From Campylobacter volucris (lineage in GTDB: Bacteria > Campylobacterota > Campylobacteria > Campylobacterales > Campylobacteraceae), in contig NZ_VOWJ01000031.1 of NCBI RefSeq assembly GCF_008011665.1, forward strand, positions 163,720 through 227,719: a DNA stretch of 64,000 bases, written 5' to 3'. Shown here in pieces: positions 34,855 through 43,788 of this stretch. The notes under the pieces were generated by a model. It had not been told where the DNA came from, searched no databases, and saw only the letters and a program-made list of their open reading frames with translations. How positions within the stretch are numbered: the first letter of the stretch is position 1; each line of letters starts with the position of its first letter. A program made the position numbers and the translations under genes.

Positions 34855-35781
34855 TTATATCATACTTTCTGCTTCTTTTAAAATTTCTTTTGCACCTTTA
34901 GCAATCATCTCTTTTGCCAAAAGTTCTCCTGCATTTAAATAGTCTTGTTTTTTGATAAGTTTTTTTTCTTTGAGAATTTTACTTGCATCAGGTAAGCCTA
35001 CTATGGCTTGAATTTGTATATCATCGCCACTAAGTTTAGCGTTAATACCTATTGGAACTTGGCATCCACCTTCTAAAGTTTTTATAAAATCTCTTTCAAT
35101 GTGTGTTTCTATAAAAGCATTTTCATCATTTAAGCATTTTAATAAACTTAAAATTTGCTCATCATCGATGCTTTCTATACCTAAAGCTCCTTGTGAAGCA
35201 GCTGGTATCATCTCATCAAGTTCAAATTTTTTCACAAATTTGATTTGTTTTTCCAAACCCAAACGCTTAATACCTGCAAATGCTAAAATAATAGCATCAA
35301 ATTCTTTTGCTCTTAATTTTTCAAGACGAGAATTGATATTACCTCTTAAAGAAATGATGCTTAAATCAGGTCTTAAAACTAAAAGCTGCATTCTTCTTCT
35401 AAGGCTTGTTGTGCCTACTTTAGCTCCTTTGGGAAGATCTTGTAAGTGAGTGTAATATTGGCTTAAAAATGCATCATTAACTTCTTCTCTTTTTGAAATA
35501 GCAGCTAAAACCAAACCTTGTGGAAAAAAACTAGGAACATCTTTTAAACTATGTACAGCTAAATGTGCTTCTTTTCTTAGCATGCTTTCTTCCAGTTCTT
35601 TAGTAAAAAGTCCTTTTCCCCCTATCTTAGCCAAAGGAGAATCAAGTAAAACATCTCCTTTAGTTTTAAAGCCTTCTAAAACGATCTCTAAATGAGGATG
35701 AGCTTTTAATAAGCATTTTTTTATATATTCACTTTGCCATAAAGCAAGTTGGCTTTTTCTTGTAGCTATAGTTAGTTTCAT
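34855..35781 (-). CDS. hemC: Hydroxymethylbilane synthase (porphobilinogen deaminase)
   Basis: Polymerises four porphobilinogens into hydroxymethylbilane in haem synthesis. TIATRKSQLALWQS opens the protein. The KIGGKGLFTKELEE (about 52-65) and LAVHSLKDVPS (about 76-86) blocks carry the substrate-binding and catalytic Asp residues. The dipyrromethane cofactor Cys is in EGGCQVPIG (about residue 239). 308 residues. HemA is in the same operon. Confidence 0.96.
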   Translation of the reverse strand: MKLTIATRKSQLALWQSEYIKKCLLKAHPHLEIVLEGFKTKGDVLLDSPLAKIGGKGLFTKELEESMLRKEAHLAVHSLKDVPSFFPQGLVLAAISKREEVNDAFLSQYYTHLQDLPKGAKVGTTSLRRRMQLLVLRPDLSIISLRGNINSRLEKLRAKEFDAIILAFAGIKRLGLEKQIKFVKKFELDEMIPAASQGALGIESIDDEQILSLLKCLNDENAFIETHIERDFIKTLEGGCQVPIGINAKLSGDDIQIQAIVGLPDASKILKEKKLIKKQDYLNAGELLAKEMIAKGAKEILKEAESMI

Positions 35782-36170
35782 TTTTTATTATCTCCAATTA
35801 TTTCTACATCTATGATTTCATCTTCGTTACTTTTTGAATATGATGTTTTTTCTTTTTGATTGGCAAATAATTTTAAAATTATGATAAAAAATAAAAGTAA
35901 AACACCTAAAAAAGTACTTAAAATTCCTGGTATTAAAAGTAAAATTCCAACAATAGTTAGAGAGAAAAGCTTTATCATACCAAAAAAATTAGTATTTGTA
36001 TTTTGCATAGTGATGAGATTGGTCCAAGTTTTAGCTAAAAAAATAGCTCCCAAAAACATACTAGCAAAAACTATCATAAAAAAATTCAAAAAACCAAAAC
36101 AAGCTATAAATATAACACTTGCAATTAATTCTAAAATCAAAAATACATTTATATTTGCTTTTAACATCAT
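35778..36170 (-). CDS. fxsA: FxsA family membrane protein
   Basis: 130 residues with about three to four hydrophobic segments. It resembles FxsA, an inner-membrane protein whose overproduction in E. coli relieves F-plasmid exclusion of phage T7; its normal role is unknown. Visible: NVFLILELIASVIFIACFG at the start and LLLIPGILSTFLGVLLL (about 75-91), with the conserved P-G-x-x-x-x-x-G of the family. The charged C-terminal tail is cytoplasmic. Overlaps hemC and proS by four bases each. Confidence 0.85.
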   Translation of the reverse strand: MMLKANINVFLILELIASVIFIACFGFLNFFMIVFASMFLGAIFLAKTWTNLITMQNTNTNFFGMIKLFSLTIVGILLLIPGILSTFLGVLLLFFIIILKLFANQKEKTSYSKSNEDEIIDVEIIGDNKK

Positions 36171-37864
36171 AAAATTTTCTCTAAATATGAAATTACTTCA
36201 TTAGTTTTTAAAATTTGTTTTTCTAAATTTGCTCTATTGATGATTTCAACTTCATCTTTTTCCAAACCTTTTCCAATGATCAAAGCATATGGAAAGCCCA
36301 TAAGCTCAAAGTCGTTAATTTTTACTCCAAAGCGTTCATTTCTATCATCAAGCAAAATTTCTTTGTCTTTAAAATGCTGATAAATTTTATCTGCAAATTC
36401 GTTTGCTTTTTCATCTTTTATATTAGAAATAATAATATCAAGTACAAAAGGCGCTAAAGCCTTATTCCAAATGCAACCTTTTTCATCATGACTTGCTTCA
36501 ATTGCAACAGCAACCAAGCGACTAACACCCATACCATAACAACCCATGGTTAAAAATTGCGCTTTTCCATTTTCATCTAAATAACTTGCGTTCATAGCTT
36601 GAGAATATTTTTTACCAAGTTTAAAAATATGACCTACTTCTATACCTTTGCTTTGCTTGAGTCTATGCTGACATTTTGGACAAAGATCACCTTCTTTAAC
36701 CGCGCATAAATCTTTAAAGCGTTCTTTGTTTAAATTGACTACATTGATTCCTACTAGATGGTAATCTTTTTTATTAGCACCAATAATCATGTCCGTTTCA
36801 TTTTCTAATTCTTTATCAAGATAAAAATCAACACCTTGTAAATTTACAAAGCCTATAAAGCCAGATACTAAATTTGCTTTTTGCAAATCATCTTCATTTG
36901 CATCAACTAATTCCAAAGCATTAGCTGCATTTAAGGCTTTGGTTTCTTGTAATTCATCATCACCTCTTATGAAAAAAACGACAATTTTTTCTTCATTTTC
37001 ATAAATAGCTTTTTTTACCACTGCTTTAATGGTATAGTAAGGATTAATTTTGAAAAAATTTGCTAAATCTTCTATGGTTTTGACATTTGGAGTATGAAAT
37101 TGCGTAGCAAAATCTGCTTGCGGTCTTTCATCTTTACAAGTTCTTTTAGTTCTTTTTGCTGCTTCTATGTTAGCTGCATAATCACAATGTTCGCATAATA
37201 AAATATCATCTTCGCCGTTTTTAGCTAATACCATAAATTCTTTAGAGCCACTTCCCCCAATAGCCCCACTATCTGCTTCAACTGCTCTAAAATCAAGTCC
37301 TAATCTTGTTAAAATCTTACTATAAGTTTTATACATTAGGTTAAATTCTCTATCTAAGTCCTCATCATTTGCATGAAAACTATAGCCATCTTTCATCAAA
37401 AATTCTCTACATCTTAAAAGTCCAAATCTTGGCCTAGCTTCATCTCTAAATTTAAGTCCTATTTGGTATAAATGCAAAGGAAGCTGCTTATAAGATGTGA
37501 TTTTATTTCTAATTAAAGCTACCATAGCTTCTTCGTGCGTTGGTCCTAAGACAAAATCATTTTCTTTTCTATCTTTAAATCTTAAAAGCTCTTTACCAAA
37601 GACATTAAATCTTCCACTTTCTTTCCAAAGACTAGCTGGAGTATTAAAGCTTAAATTTACTTCTAAAGCCCCTGCTTGATCCATCTCTTCTTTAATGATG
37701 TCTTTGATTTTATCTAGCACTTTTTTTCCTAGTGGTAAAAAATTATACAAACCACTACCAATTTGTTCTACAAAAGAACCTCTAACTAAGAAAATATGAC
37801 TTGGCAAACTTGCATCTTTTGGGTTTTCCTTTGAGCTAACAGCATAAAATTTACTAAATTTCAT
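36167..37864 (-). CDS. proS: Prolyl-tRNA synthetase, bacterial type
   Basis: Class II synthetase charging tRNA-Pro. Motif 2 is YQIGLKFRDEARPRFGLLRCREFLMKD in the region of about 133-158. The editing (INS) domain that clears mischarged Ala-tRNA-Pro spans about 225-390, and motif 3 is GCYGMGVSRLVAVAIE (about 438-453). A Cys cluster (CEHC, CPKC) is present. 565 residues. Overlaps hemA by 11 bases and fxsA by 4. Confidence 0.97.
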   Translation of the reverse strand: MKFSKFYAVSSKENPKDASLPSHIFLVRGSFVEQIGSGLYNFLPLGKKVLDKIKDIIKEEMDQAGALEVNLSFNTPASLWKESGRFNVFGKELLRFKDRKENDFVLGPTHEEAMVALIRNKITSYKQLPLHLYQIGLKFRDEARPRFGLLRCREFLMKDGYSFHANDEDLDREFNLMYKTYSKILTRLGLDFRAVEADSGAIGGSGSKEFMVLAKNGEDDILLCEHCDYAANIEAAKRTKRTCKDERPQADFATQFHTPNVKTIEDLANFFKINPYYTIKAVVKKAIYENEEKIVVFFIRGDDELQETKALNAANALELVDANEDDLQKANLVSGFIGFVNLQGVDFYLDKELENETDMIIGANKKDYHLVGINVVNLNKERFKDLCAVKEGDLCPKCQHRLKQSKGIEVGHIFKLGKKYSQAMNASYLDENGKAQFLTMGCYGMGVSRLVAVAIEASHDEKGCIWNKALAPFVLDIIISNIKDEKANEFADKIYQHFKDKEILLDDRNERFGVKINDFELMGFPYALIIGKGLEKDEVEIINRANLEKQILKTNEVISYLEKIL

Positions 37865-39161
37865 CGTGATTCTCCAAACTAAATTCGCATTTATAAGAAT
37901 TTAAACCTTCTAAGTCTTCATTTTTTAAATCAAACACATAACGCATAGAATTAATCACTACATCATTTTGCATAGTTCCACTTAATTTTTTTAAATTCAC
38001 GCTAGGGTTATGTAAAAATGCGTTTAAAACTTGATTGATAAGCTTTTTTGCTTCTTCATGATTTGAATTTTTTAAATAGCCTTTTTTGATAGCTTTTTGT
38101 AATTGTATTTGTGCTATTTCATTAGCTTGTAAGCGTAGTTGTTTGATTAAAGGTAAGGTTGCAAGCTTACTTAAGTGTTTAAAAAATTCATTCGTCATAT
38201 TTCCAACTATAGAATAAGCAATTTGAGCTTGATGTTCTCTAAGGATTAAATTTTTTCTTACCACTTCTTCAAGATCATCTACTGCATAAATTATGGTTTT
38301 ATCGTTAGATTTAACATCTATATCCCTTGGAACAGCTATATCAAAAAAATACCTTGTATATTCTCTTTCTTCTAACAATTCATCAATAATAATAGCATGC
38401 GGAGCATTTGTAGCTGAAAAAAATACTTCATATGAATTTAATACTTCTTTTAAATTAGCTATACTTTCAAATTTAGTATTTTCTCCTAATTCTTCGCAAA
38501 GTTTTTTTACTTTTTCCAAATCCCTATTTAAAATCAATACTTTAGCTTTAGCATTTAGCAAATGCTTACAGGCTAGCTCACTCATCTCACCAGCGCCAAT
38601 TACAACAGCGGTTTTACCTTCTAAATTGATTAATTCTTTTGCTTTAGAAACAGCTACTGAAGCTACTGAAATAGGATTTTTTGAAATTTCTGTTTGATTT
38701 CTTACATTTGCTGCACACTTAAAAGCATAATGGATAGCTCTAGTGATATTTACGCCACATCTTTGCTCTTGTAAGCTAAATTTATAAGCATCTTTTAATT
38801 GTCCTGCAATTTGAGTTTCTCCTATAACCAAACTATCTAAGGAGCTAGCTACAGAAAAAAGATGATGGATAGCTCCGCTATCTTCATAAAAATCAGCTTT
38901 TGAGCTTAAATTATCCTTATTAACATTACACAATAAACAAAGTGCGTTTAAAATATACTCATTAATACCTTCGCTATCTCCTAAAAAAAGAAAAATTTCC
39001 ACTCTATTACAGGTGCTTAAAACCAAACTTTCTAAAATTTTATTATTAGAGTGAATTAGTCTTAAAAATTCTCTTTTTTTATCTTCATTTGAAAAAGAAA
39101 GCTTTTCTCTTGTTGAAATATCGGTATTTTTGTGTGTAAAACTTATACAATAATACATCAA
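37854..39161 (-). CDS. hemA: Glutamyl-tRNA reductase HemA
   Basis: Reduces Glu-tRNA-Glu to glutamate-1-semialdehyde, the first dedicated step of haem synthesis by the C5 route. Catalytic Cys is in LSTCNRVEIF (about residue 51). The NADPH-binding fold is marked by AVVIGAGEMSELA (about 185-197), with SVASVAVSKAKEL just before it. A C-terminal dimerisation helix is present. 435 residues. The start overlaps the ispB-like gene by four bases. Confidence 0.96.
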   Translation of the reverse strand: MMYYCISFTHKNTDISTREKLSFSNEDKKREFLRLIHSNNKILESLVLSTCNRVEIFLFLGDSEGINEYILNALCLLCNVNKDNLSSKADFYEDSGAIHHLFSVASSLDSLVIGETQIAGQLKDAYKFSLQEQRCGVNITRAIHYAFKCAANVRNQTEISKNPISVASVAVSKAKELINLEGKTAVVIGAGEMSELACKHLLNAKAKVLILNRDLEKVKKLCEELGENTKFESIANLKEVLNSYEVFFSATNAPHAIIIDELLEEREYTRYFFDIAVPRDIDVKSNDKTIIYAVDDLEEVVRKNLILREHQAQIAYSIVGNMTNEFFKHLSKLATLPLIKQLRLQANEIAQIQLQKAIKKGYLKNSNHEEAKKLINQVLNAFLHNPSVNLKKLSGTMQNDVVINSMRYVFDLKNEDLEGLNSYKCEFSLENHDEI

Positions 39162-40051
39162 AAATCCCTTTCGATCATACTAGTGATAATTTCTTCTAAA
39201 TCTTTCATTTTATATTTTTCTATAGCTTTTAAGGCGTTGTTTGCATAGTTTTTTAATTCTATATTGACTAAATTTAGAATTTGATATTCTTGCATTTTAT
39301 GTTTAATCCAAGAAATTTCTTGCTCGTTTAATTCTTTTTTATAATAAGACTTTAATATTTCTTTTTCATCATTGTTTAACTTTTCATATAAATACATATA
39401 AGCAAGAGTGGTTTTACCTTCTTTAAAATCACTCATAGTAGGTTTTCCTAGAGTTTTTTCATCCCCAGTGATATCTAATACATCATCAACAATTTGAAAA
39501 GCCAATCCTAAATTTTTTCCATATTGAGCAAAATCATCTTCGTTTAAATTTGCTAAAATCGCACCACATCTTGCACTAGCTTCGATTAAAACTGCTGTTT
39601 TGTTATAAATCATTTGCAAATAAGCTTGCTGATTGGTATTAAAATTTTGTGATAAATTTACATCCATTAGCTCACCAATGGAAAGTTTAACTACTGCATT
39701 AGAAATAATTTGTGCTAATTTAGAATCAATCAAGGAAAGCTCATAAAATGCTTTAGAATACAAAATATCTCCAAGCATAATGGCATTTTTTGCTCCAAAT
39801 TGAGCATTAATCGATTTTACTCCTCTTCTTAAATTTGCTTCATCAATAACATCATCATGCAATAAACTAGCATTATGGATTAATTCAATAATGGCGCAAA
39901 TTTTATAGCTTATTTGGTTTTCTCCAGATATTTTTAAAAGAAGTTTTGATCTAAGTTTTTTCCCACCTTTTAGTCCGCTAGTCATATCCATAATAGGCTT
40001 ATAAGACAATTCGGACAAAAAATTATGCATATAAAGATCTATTTCTTGCAC
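39158..40051 (-). CDS. ispB: Trans-polyprenyl diphosphate synthase
   Basis: Extends allylic diphosphates with IPP to make the quinone side chain. First Asp-rich motif LLHDDVIDEANLRRG (about 65-79), second IVDDVLDITGDEKTLGKPTMSDFKEGK reduced to its core DDVLD (about 188-192). 297 residues. The two residues just before the first motif set chain length but I cannot predict it. Starts with GTG at 40051 behind AAGGAAA. Located with ubiD and hem genes, which fits quinone supply. Confidence 0.92.
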   Translation of the reverse strand: MQEIDLYMHNFLSELSYKPIMDMTSGLKGGKKLRSKLLLKISGENQISYKICAIIELIHNASLLHDDVIDEANLRRGVKSINAQFGAKNAIMLGDILYSKAFYELSLIDSKLAQIISNAVVKLSIGELMDVNLSQNFNTNQQAYLQMIYNKTAVLIEASARCGAILANLNEDDFAQYGKNLGLAFQIVDDVLDITGDEKTLGKPTMSDFKEGKTTLAYMYLYEKLNNDEKEILKSYYKKELNEQEISWIKHKMQEYQILNLVNIELKNYANNALKAIEKYKMKDLEEIITSMIERDF

Positions 40052-40101
40052 TATGCTTTCCTTATTTTATTTGCTGTATTTTATTAAATTATGCTTTATT
40101 T

Positions 40102-40530
40102 TTAGTTAAGTGGAGGTTTTCTTGGATCTAAAAATTTAACCTCTAGTTTTTTATCTTTATCTTCTATATAAACAGTAAAAACAGCTTCGTTTTTTTTATA
40201 ACTTGTAAATTCTAAAATCAATCTTGCCCTATCAATATGTGGATTGGCATAATCAGGAACTAAGGTTTGATCTACCCAATTTAAATTTCTTCTTAAAGAC
40301 ATCACAAATTGTCTAGGGTATTTTTTGTATTTTGAATGTACTATGATATTGGTTAAATCAAATAAAGTCCAAGAAAATTCAAAAATATATTCTTCATCAG
40401 GATAATCAATTTCTTTAATCCAAACCCCAGCTTTTTCATCTTTTTTTAAAGTGAATTTATAAGTATAATCAAAAAAAACTTCTGCCTTTAAAAAACAAAA
40501 AATCATACATAAAATAAAAAATATACGCAA
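40102..40530 (-). CDS. Exported hypothetical protein
   Basis: 142 residues with a short Sec signal peptide (about 1-16, ending FLKA). The mature part looks all-beta with aromatic residues (DYTYKFTLKKDEKAGVWIK; YIFEFSWTLFD). Conserved in Campylobacter between ispB and a DUF2018 gene, as here. No motif identifies an enzymatic role. Six bases separate it from the gene upstream, so it is probably in one operon with ispB and hemA. Confidence 0.8.
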   Translation of the reverse strand: MRIFFILCMIFCFLKAEVFFDYTYKFTLKKDEKAGVWIKEIDYPDEEYIFEFSWTLFDLTNIIVHSKYKKYPRQFVMSLRRNLNWVDQTLVPDYANPHIDRARLILEFTSYKKNEAVFTVYIEDKDKKLEVKFLDPRKPPLN

Positions 40531-40536
40531 AATTTT

Positions 40537-40800
40537 TTAACCTTCATGCCCTAAAATTTGAGCACTAATACCTATATAAAAATCATTTTTTCTCTCATCT
40601 ATTAAGAGTGAATTTTCCATTTGAAAAGAAGCAACATCACTTTCATTGAGATTATTTTTTTCTAAAAGCTCAATCATTGCTATATGATCTGCTAATAATT
40701 GATCTAAAACCTTTTCTAATGCTCCTGTGTTAGCATATTTAATGGTTTCTATAAATTTTTCTTTCGGAGTTTTTGCAAACATCTCATCAAAAATATCCAT
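40537..40800 (-). CDS. DUF2018-like small helical protein
   Basis: 87 residues, all helical, starting MDIFDEMFAKTPKEKFIE. The C-terminal part (DERKNDFYIGISAQILG) resembles the same region of Helicobacter HP0242, whose family (DUF2018) forms a knotted helical homodimer. Function is unknown. Lies 2 bases after the HAD phosphatase gene (40803) and before the exported protein, tightly packed. The family call is from memory of the pattern. Confidence 0.75.
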   Translation of the reverse strand: MDIFDEMFAKTPKEKFIETIKYANTGALEKVLDQLLADHIAMIELLEKNNLNESDVASFQMENSLLIDERKNDFYIGISAQILGHEG

Positions 40801-40802
40801 TT

Positions 40803-41429
40803 TTAACCTTTCATTAAGTGTTTGATTTTGGCAATTAATGATTTTTCATCATTTACTTCATCTTCTTGTGAAATTTTTTGTTGCCAAGAAATATGAATAT
40901 AATCTACATTAGCATTTTTAGCACACAATCTATCTTTTAAACTATCTCCTATAAAAACACTTTTTTTATATTTTGCTTCATCTATGATTAATTTTAACAT
41001 CATAGGATCAGGTTTGGCTTCTATACCAAAACTAACACCTAAGATTTTATCAAAATATGAAAGGATATTGTGTTTTTTTAAAATAGGAACTAAACTTTCT
41101 TGCGGTGCATTGGTAGCTATAGCCAAATAACAATCATTTTTTTTACAAAAATCAAGCACTTTAAGCACCCCATCAAAAAGCACTACACTTTTATCATAAT
41201 GTTTTAAAAAATATTTTTCATAACCTTCTTTAAAGCTCGTATGAGAATAATTATCCAATCCATACAATATCTTTGCATAATTTTGATTGGGAGTGTTAAT
41301 GGTTTGAAGTATAAATTCTCTATCTAATGGATTTAAATTTAAATCTGATCTGATTTCATTTACAGCACATACTATAGCATTAGCACTATCGATCAAAGTT
41401 CCATCCATATCAAAAATCACATTTATCAT
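40803..41429 (-). CDS. HAD family hydrolase, phosphoglycolate phosphatase-like
   Basis: 208 residues. Motif I is FDMDGTLIDSA (about 6-16) with both Asp residues, motif II is AIATNAPQ (Thr, about 108), motif III is the Lys in KPDPMM (about 142), and motif IV is FIGDSLKD (about 160-167). The helical cap follows motif I (type C1), as in Gph and beta-phosphoglucomutase. The likely substrate is phosphoglycolate or another small phosphate ester; not determinable here. Overlaps the next upstream gene by four bases. Confidence 0.85.
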   Translation of the reverse strand: MINVIFDMDGTLIDSANAIVCAVNEIRSDLNLNPLDREFILQTINTPNQNYAKILYGLDNYSHTSFKEGYEKYFLKHYDKSVVLFDGVLKVLDFCKKNDCYLAIATNAPQESLVPILKKHNILSYFDKILGVSFGIEAKPDPMMLKLIIDEAKYKKSVFIGDSLKDRLCAKNANVDYIHISWQQKISQEDEVNDEKSLIAKIKHLMKG

Positions 41430-41758
41430 ATTTCATCCTTAAAATTATTTTTATGTTTGTCTTTTTTATAGCTTTGTTTATTTTTTAACTTATACAAAGC
41501 ATTAGCTTTATTTAATAAATCCTTTCTGTCAAAATTATAATTTAAGCAATCATTTGCAAATCTTTCTAAAGCCTTAGCATAAGTAGAATCTAAAAACACC
41601 GCTTCAATCTTGACAAAAACTTTGGAATTTTTTTCCATTCTTTCTCTGAATAATGATTCTTGAAAATCTTCTCTTTTAAGAACACTGATGGCTGAATTGG
41701 AAAATTTCTCCAAAGCTCTAACATATTTTACTCTTAAAGTTTTTTCTTCATTTTTCAT
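41426..41758 (-). CDS. Hypothetical protein between kefB and the HAD gene
   Basis: 110 residues, strongly charged and probably helical, with a very basic C-terminal tail (YKLKNKQSYKKDKHKNNF). Two halves share the pattern ALEKFSN / ALERFAND (about residues 15-21 and 63-70), suggesting an internal duplication. No signal peptide. It overlaps both neighbours by four bases, so it is translated with KefB and the phosphatase. Conserved position in Campylobacter. Function unknown; a soluble KefB regulator is conceivable but unsupported. Confidence 0.75.
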   Translation of the reverse strand: MKNEEKTLRVKYVRALEKFSNSAISVLKREDFQESLFRERMEKNSKVFVKIEAVFLDSTYAKALERFANDCLNYNFDRKDLLNKANALYKLKNKQSYKKDKHKNNFKDEI

Positions 41759-43380
41759 TCAGCTATACTTGTATTGATTCTACATTGCAATGCTTCTTGA
41801 ACTAAATTTCTAGCCAATGAAGCTTCTTGATTAATGATGTGTAAATTTTTATCAGTATGAGGAAACACTATGCCAGACCCACTACCACTAGTTTTTAAAA
41901 CAGTTTGTATAGGCTTTTCTAAATTAGAAAGTACTTGATAAAGCATATCAAGTTTTGCTTCATTATTTATAGTGATAATTACAACTGAGCATTCTTCTAT
42001 ATTTGCAATTTTTAGTGTTTGTATTTGAGCAACATTGGCAAAAAATACATTTTCATTTCTACTACGCCCAAGCTCAACTAAATTTAAATCACTTTCTAAA
42101 ACCAAATAAGGAATTCCTGTTTTTTTAACTCTTTGTACTACTTCTTGTCCTAATCTTGCATAACCAAAAATGATAAAATGATTTTTCATTTTTGTATCAC
42201 ATAGATAAAAATTTGCCATTTCATCTTGTTCACCTTCTGCAACATTAGCTATTTTTCTGATATTATTTAAAATAAAAGGTGTTGCAATCATAGTGATAAT
42301 AGAAACTATAATAAAAATTTGAGCCGTTTTTTCATCTAGTAAAGATTTTACCTGCATAAGTGAAAATACTGCTAGAGCAAATTCTCCTATTTGACATATA
42401 CTTAACGCTGTTTTTAAAGCCACTCTTTTTCTAGTGTAAAGATTTAGCAAGCCATAAATGACTAAAAATTTAACAAGCAATACTAAACTCACAAAAGAAC
42501 AAATCAAAAACCAATTTTCAAAAACCATATGAAAATCAATTTGCAAACCAACACTTACAAAGAAAAAACCTAAAAGTAAATCTCTAAAAGGAACTAGATC
42601 TGCTTCTATTTTATGTTTATATTTAGTTTCTGCTATTAAAGCTCCTGCTATAAAAGCTCCAAGAGAATAAGAAAAACCAAAAGAATGGGCTAAAAAACTT
42701 GCACCAATTACAGTGAAAAGTATTGTTGCTATAAAAATTTCATTAGCATTGGTTTTTATAATAAATTTTAAAATATAAGTAAAAAGATATTTACCTATAA
42801 AATATAACAAAACAAGAAGAATAATTGCACTAATTAAAGTTGTAAGTAATAATTTTGAAACATCTGCACCTTGAGAACTAAAAATATCTATCATTAAAAG
42901 CAAAGGAATCACTGCTATATCTTGAAATAAAAGTATACCTAAAGCTTTTCTTCCATATTCTTGATTAATATCCCCACTATCGTTTAATATTTTTAAAACA
43001 ATAGCAGTAGAAGATAAAGCTAGAGCAAATCCTGCTATCATAGCTATATGGCTTGTTACTCCCAAAATATAAGTAGCTAATAAAGTACATACTAAACCAC
43101 AAGTTAGCATCTGCAAACTTCCATTTAAAAACACTTCTTTTTTCATAGCTAAAAGATGTTTAAATGAAAACTCAAGTCCTATGGTAAACATCAAAAAAAC
43201 TATACCAAATTCAGCCACATGAATGATAATTTCATTGGTACTAAAACCATAAAATTCACGCACAAATAAACCAGTAGCTATATATCCTATGATAGTAGGA
43301 ATGCCAAATTTTTTAAGAATGACATTTAAAACAACAGCTACAGCTACAGCAGTTAAAAATAAAGTTAAAAATTCTTCCAC
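41755..43380 (-). CDS. kefB: KefB/CPA2-type cation-proton antiporter with TrkA-N domain
   Basis: 541 residues: about 12 membrane helices in the first 385 residues (Na/H exchanger fold, with SSTAIVLKIL near 124 and GALIAE near 241), then a cytosolic RCK/TrkA-N domain from about 395 (FIIFGYARLGQEVVQRV, a Rossmann nucleotide-binding loop). Members exchange K+ or Na+ for H+. The start is GTG at 43380; there is no convincing ATG. It lies 24 bases after hspR, so it may belong to the heat-shock transcript cbpA-hspR. Confidence 0.9.
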   Translation of the reverse strand: MEEFLTLFLTAVAVAVVLNVILKKFGIPTIIGYIATGLFVREFYGFSTNEIIIHVAEFGIVFLMFTIGLEFSFKHLLAMKKEVFLNGSLQMLTCGLVCTLLATYILGVTSHIAMIAGFALALSSTAIVLKILNDSGDINQEYGRKALGILLFQDIAVIPLLLMIDIFSSQGADVSKLLLTTLISAIILLVLLYFIGKYLFTYILKFIIKTNANEIFIATILFTVIGASFLAHSFGFSYSLGAFIAGALIAETKYKHKIEADLVPFRDLLLGFFFVSVGLQIDFHMVFENWFLICSFVSLVLLVKFLVIYGLLNLYTRKRVALKTALSICQIGEFALAVFSLMQVKSLLDEKTAQIFIIVSIITMIATPFILNNIRKIANVAEGEQDEMANFYLCDTKMKNHFIIFGYARLGQEVVQRVKKTGIPYLVLESDLNLVELGRSRNENVFFANVAQIQTLKIANIEECSVVIITINNEAKLDMLYQVLSNLEKPIQTVLKTSGSGSGIVFPHTDKNLHIINQEASLARNLVQEALQCRINTSIAE

Positions 43381-43404
43381 TTACAACTCTTTAATAAATT
43401 TAAA

Positions 43405-43779
43405 TTATTTAATTTTTTCAAAAAAAATTAAATCAAAATTACTCCTATGTTTTACCACTGCTCTTGATTTTGAAGGATTATTTTTTTTATCAAGTTCTAG
43501 TCTTAATTCTTCTATAATATTTTCAAATTCATCCATTTTTGTTTTTAATTTTAAAATCACATCAACTCCAGCTAAATTTACACCAAGATCCCTAGTAAGA
43601 CGCAAAATCATTTTAATCCTATCGATATCTTTTTGGGAATATAACCTCATTTTTCCATCTGTTCTATTTGGTTCAACCAAACCTTCTCTTTCATATTGTC
43701 TTAGAGTTTGCGGATGTATGTTTAAAACTTTAGCTACAACACTGATTAAATAAACTGGTTCATCATAACTATGTTGCAT
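43405..43779 (-). CDS. hspR: Heat-shock repressor HspR (MerR family)
   Basis: 124 residues with a MerR-type winged helix: VYLISVVAKVLNIHPQTLRQYEREGLV then RTDGKMRLYSQKDIDRIK. It represses chaperone genes at HAIR-type operators, DnaK acting as corepressor in other bacteria. The second half is a coiled coil. Nine bases separate it from cbpA. It probably controls its own operon and perhaps the divergent htrA promoter. Confidence 0.94.
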   Translation of the reverse strand: MQHSYDEPVYLISVVAKVLNIHPQTLRQYEREGLVEPNRTDGKMRLYSQKDIDRIKMILRLTRDLGVNLAGVDVILKLKTKMDEFENIIEELRLELDKKNNPSKSRAVVKHRSNFDLIFFEKIK

Positions 43780-43788
43780 ATTTATTCC

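Noticed and set aside
35099..36204. Plus-strand frames opposite hemC and fxsA
   Set aside because: Both are mirrors of intact genes with clear motifs and lack ribosome sites.
43289..43753. 154-codon plus-strand frame across kefB and hspR
   Set aside because: Shadow of two well-supported minus-strand genes; no start context and no recognisable domain.
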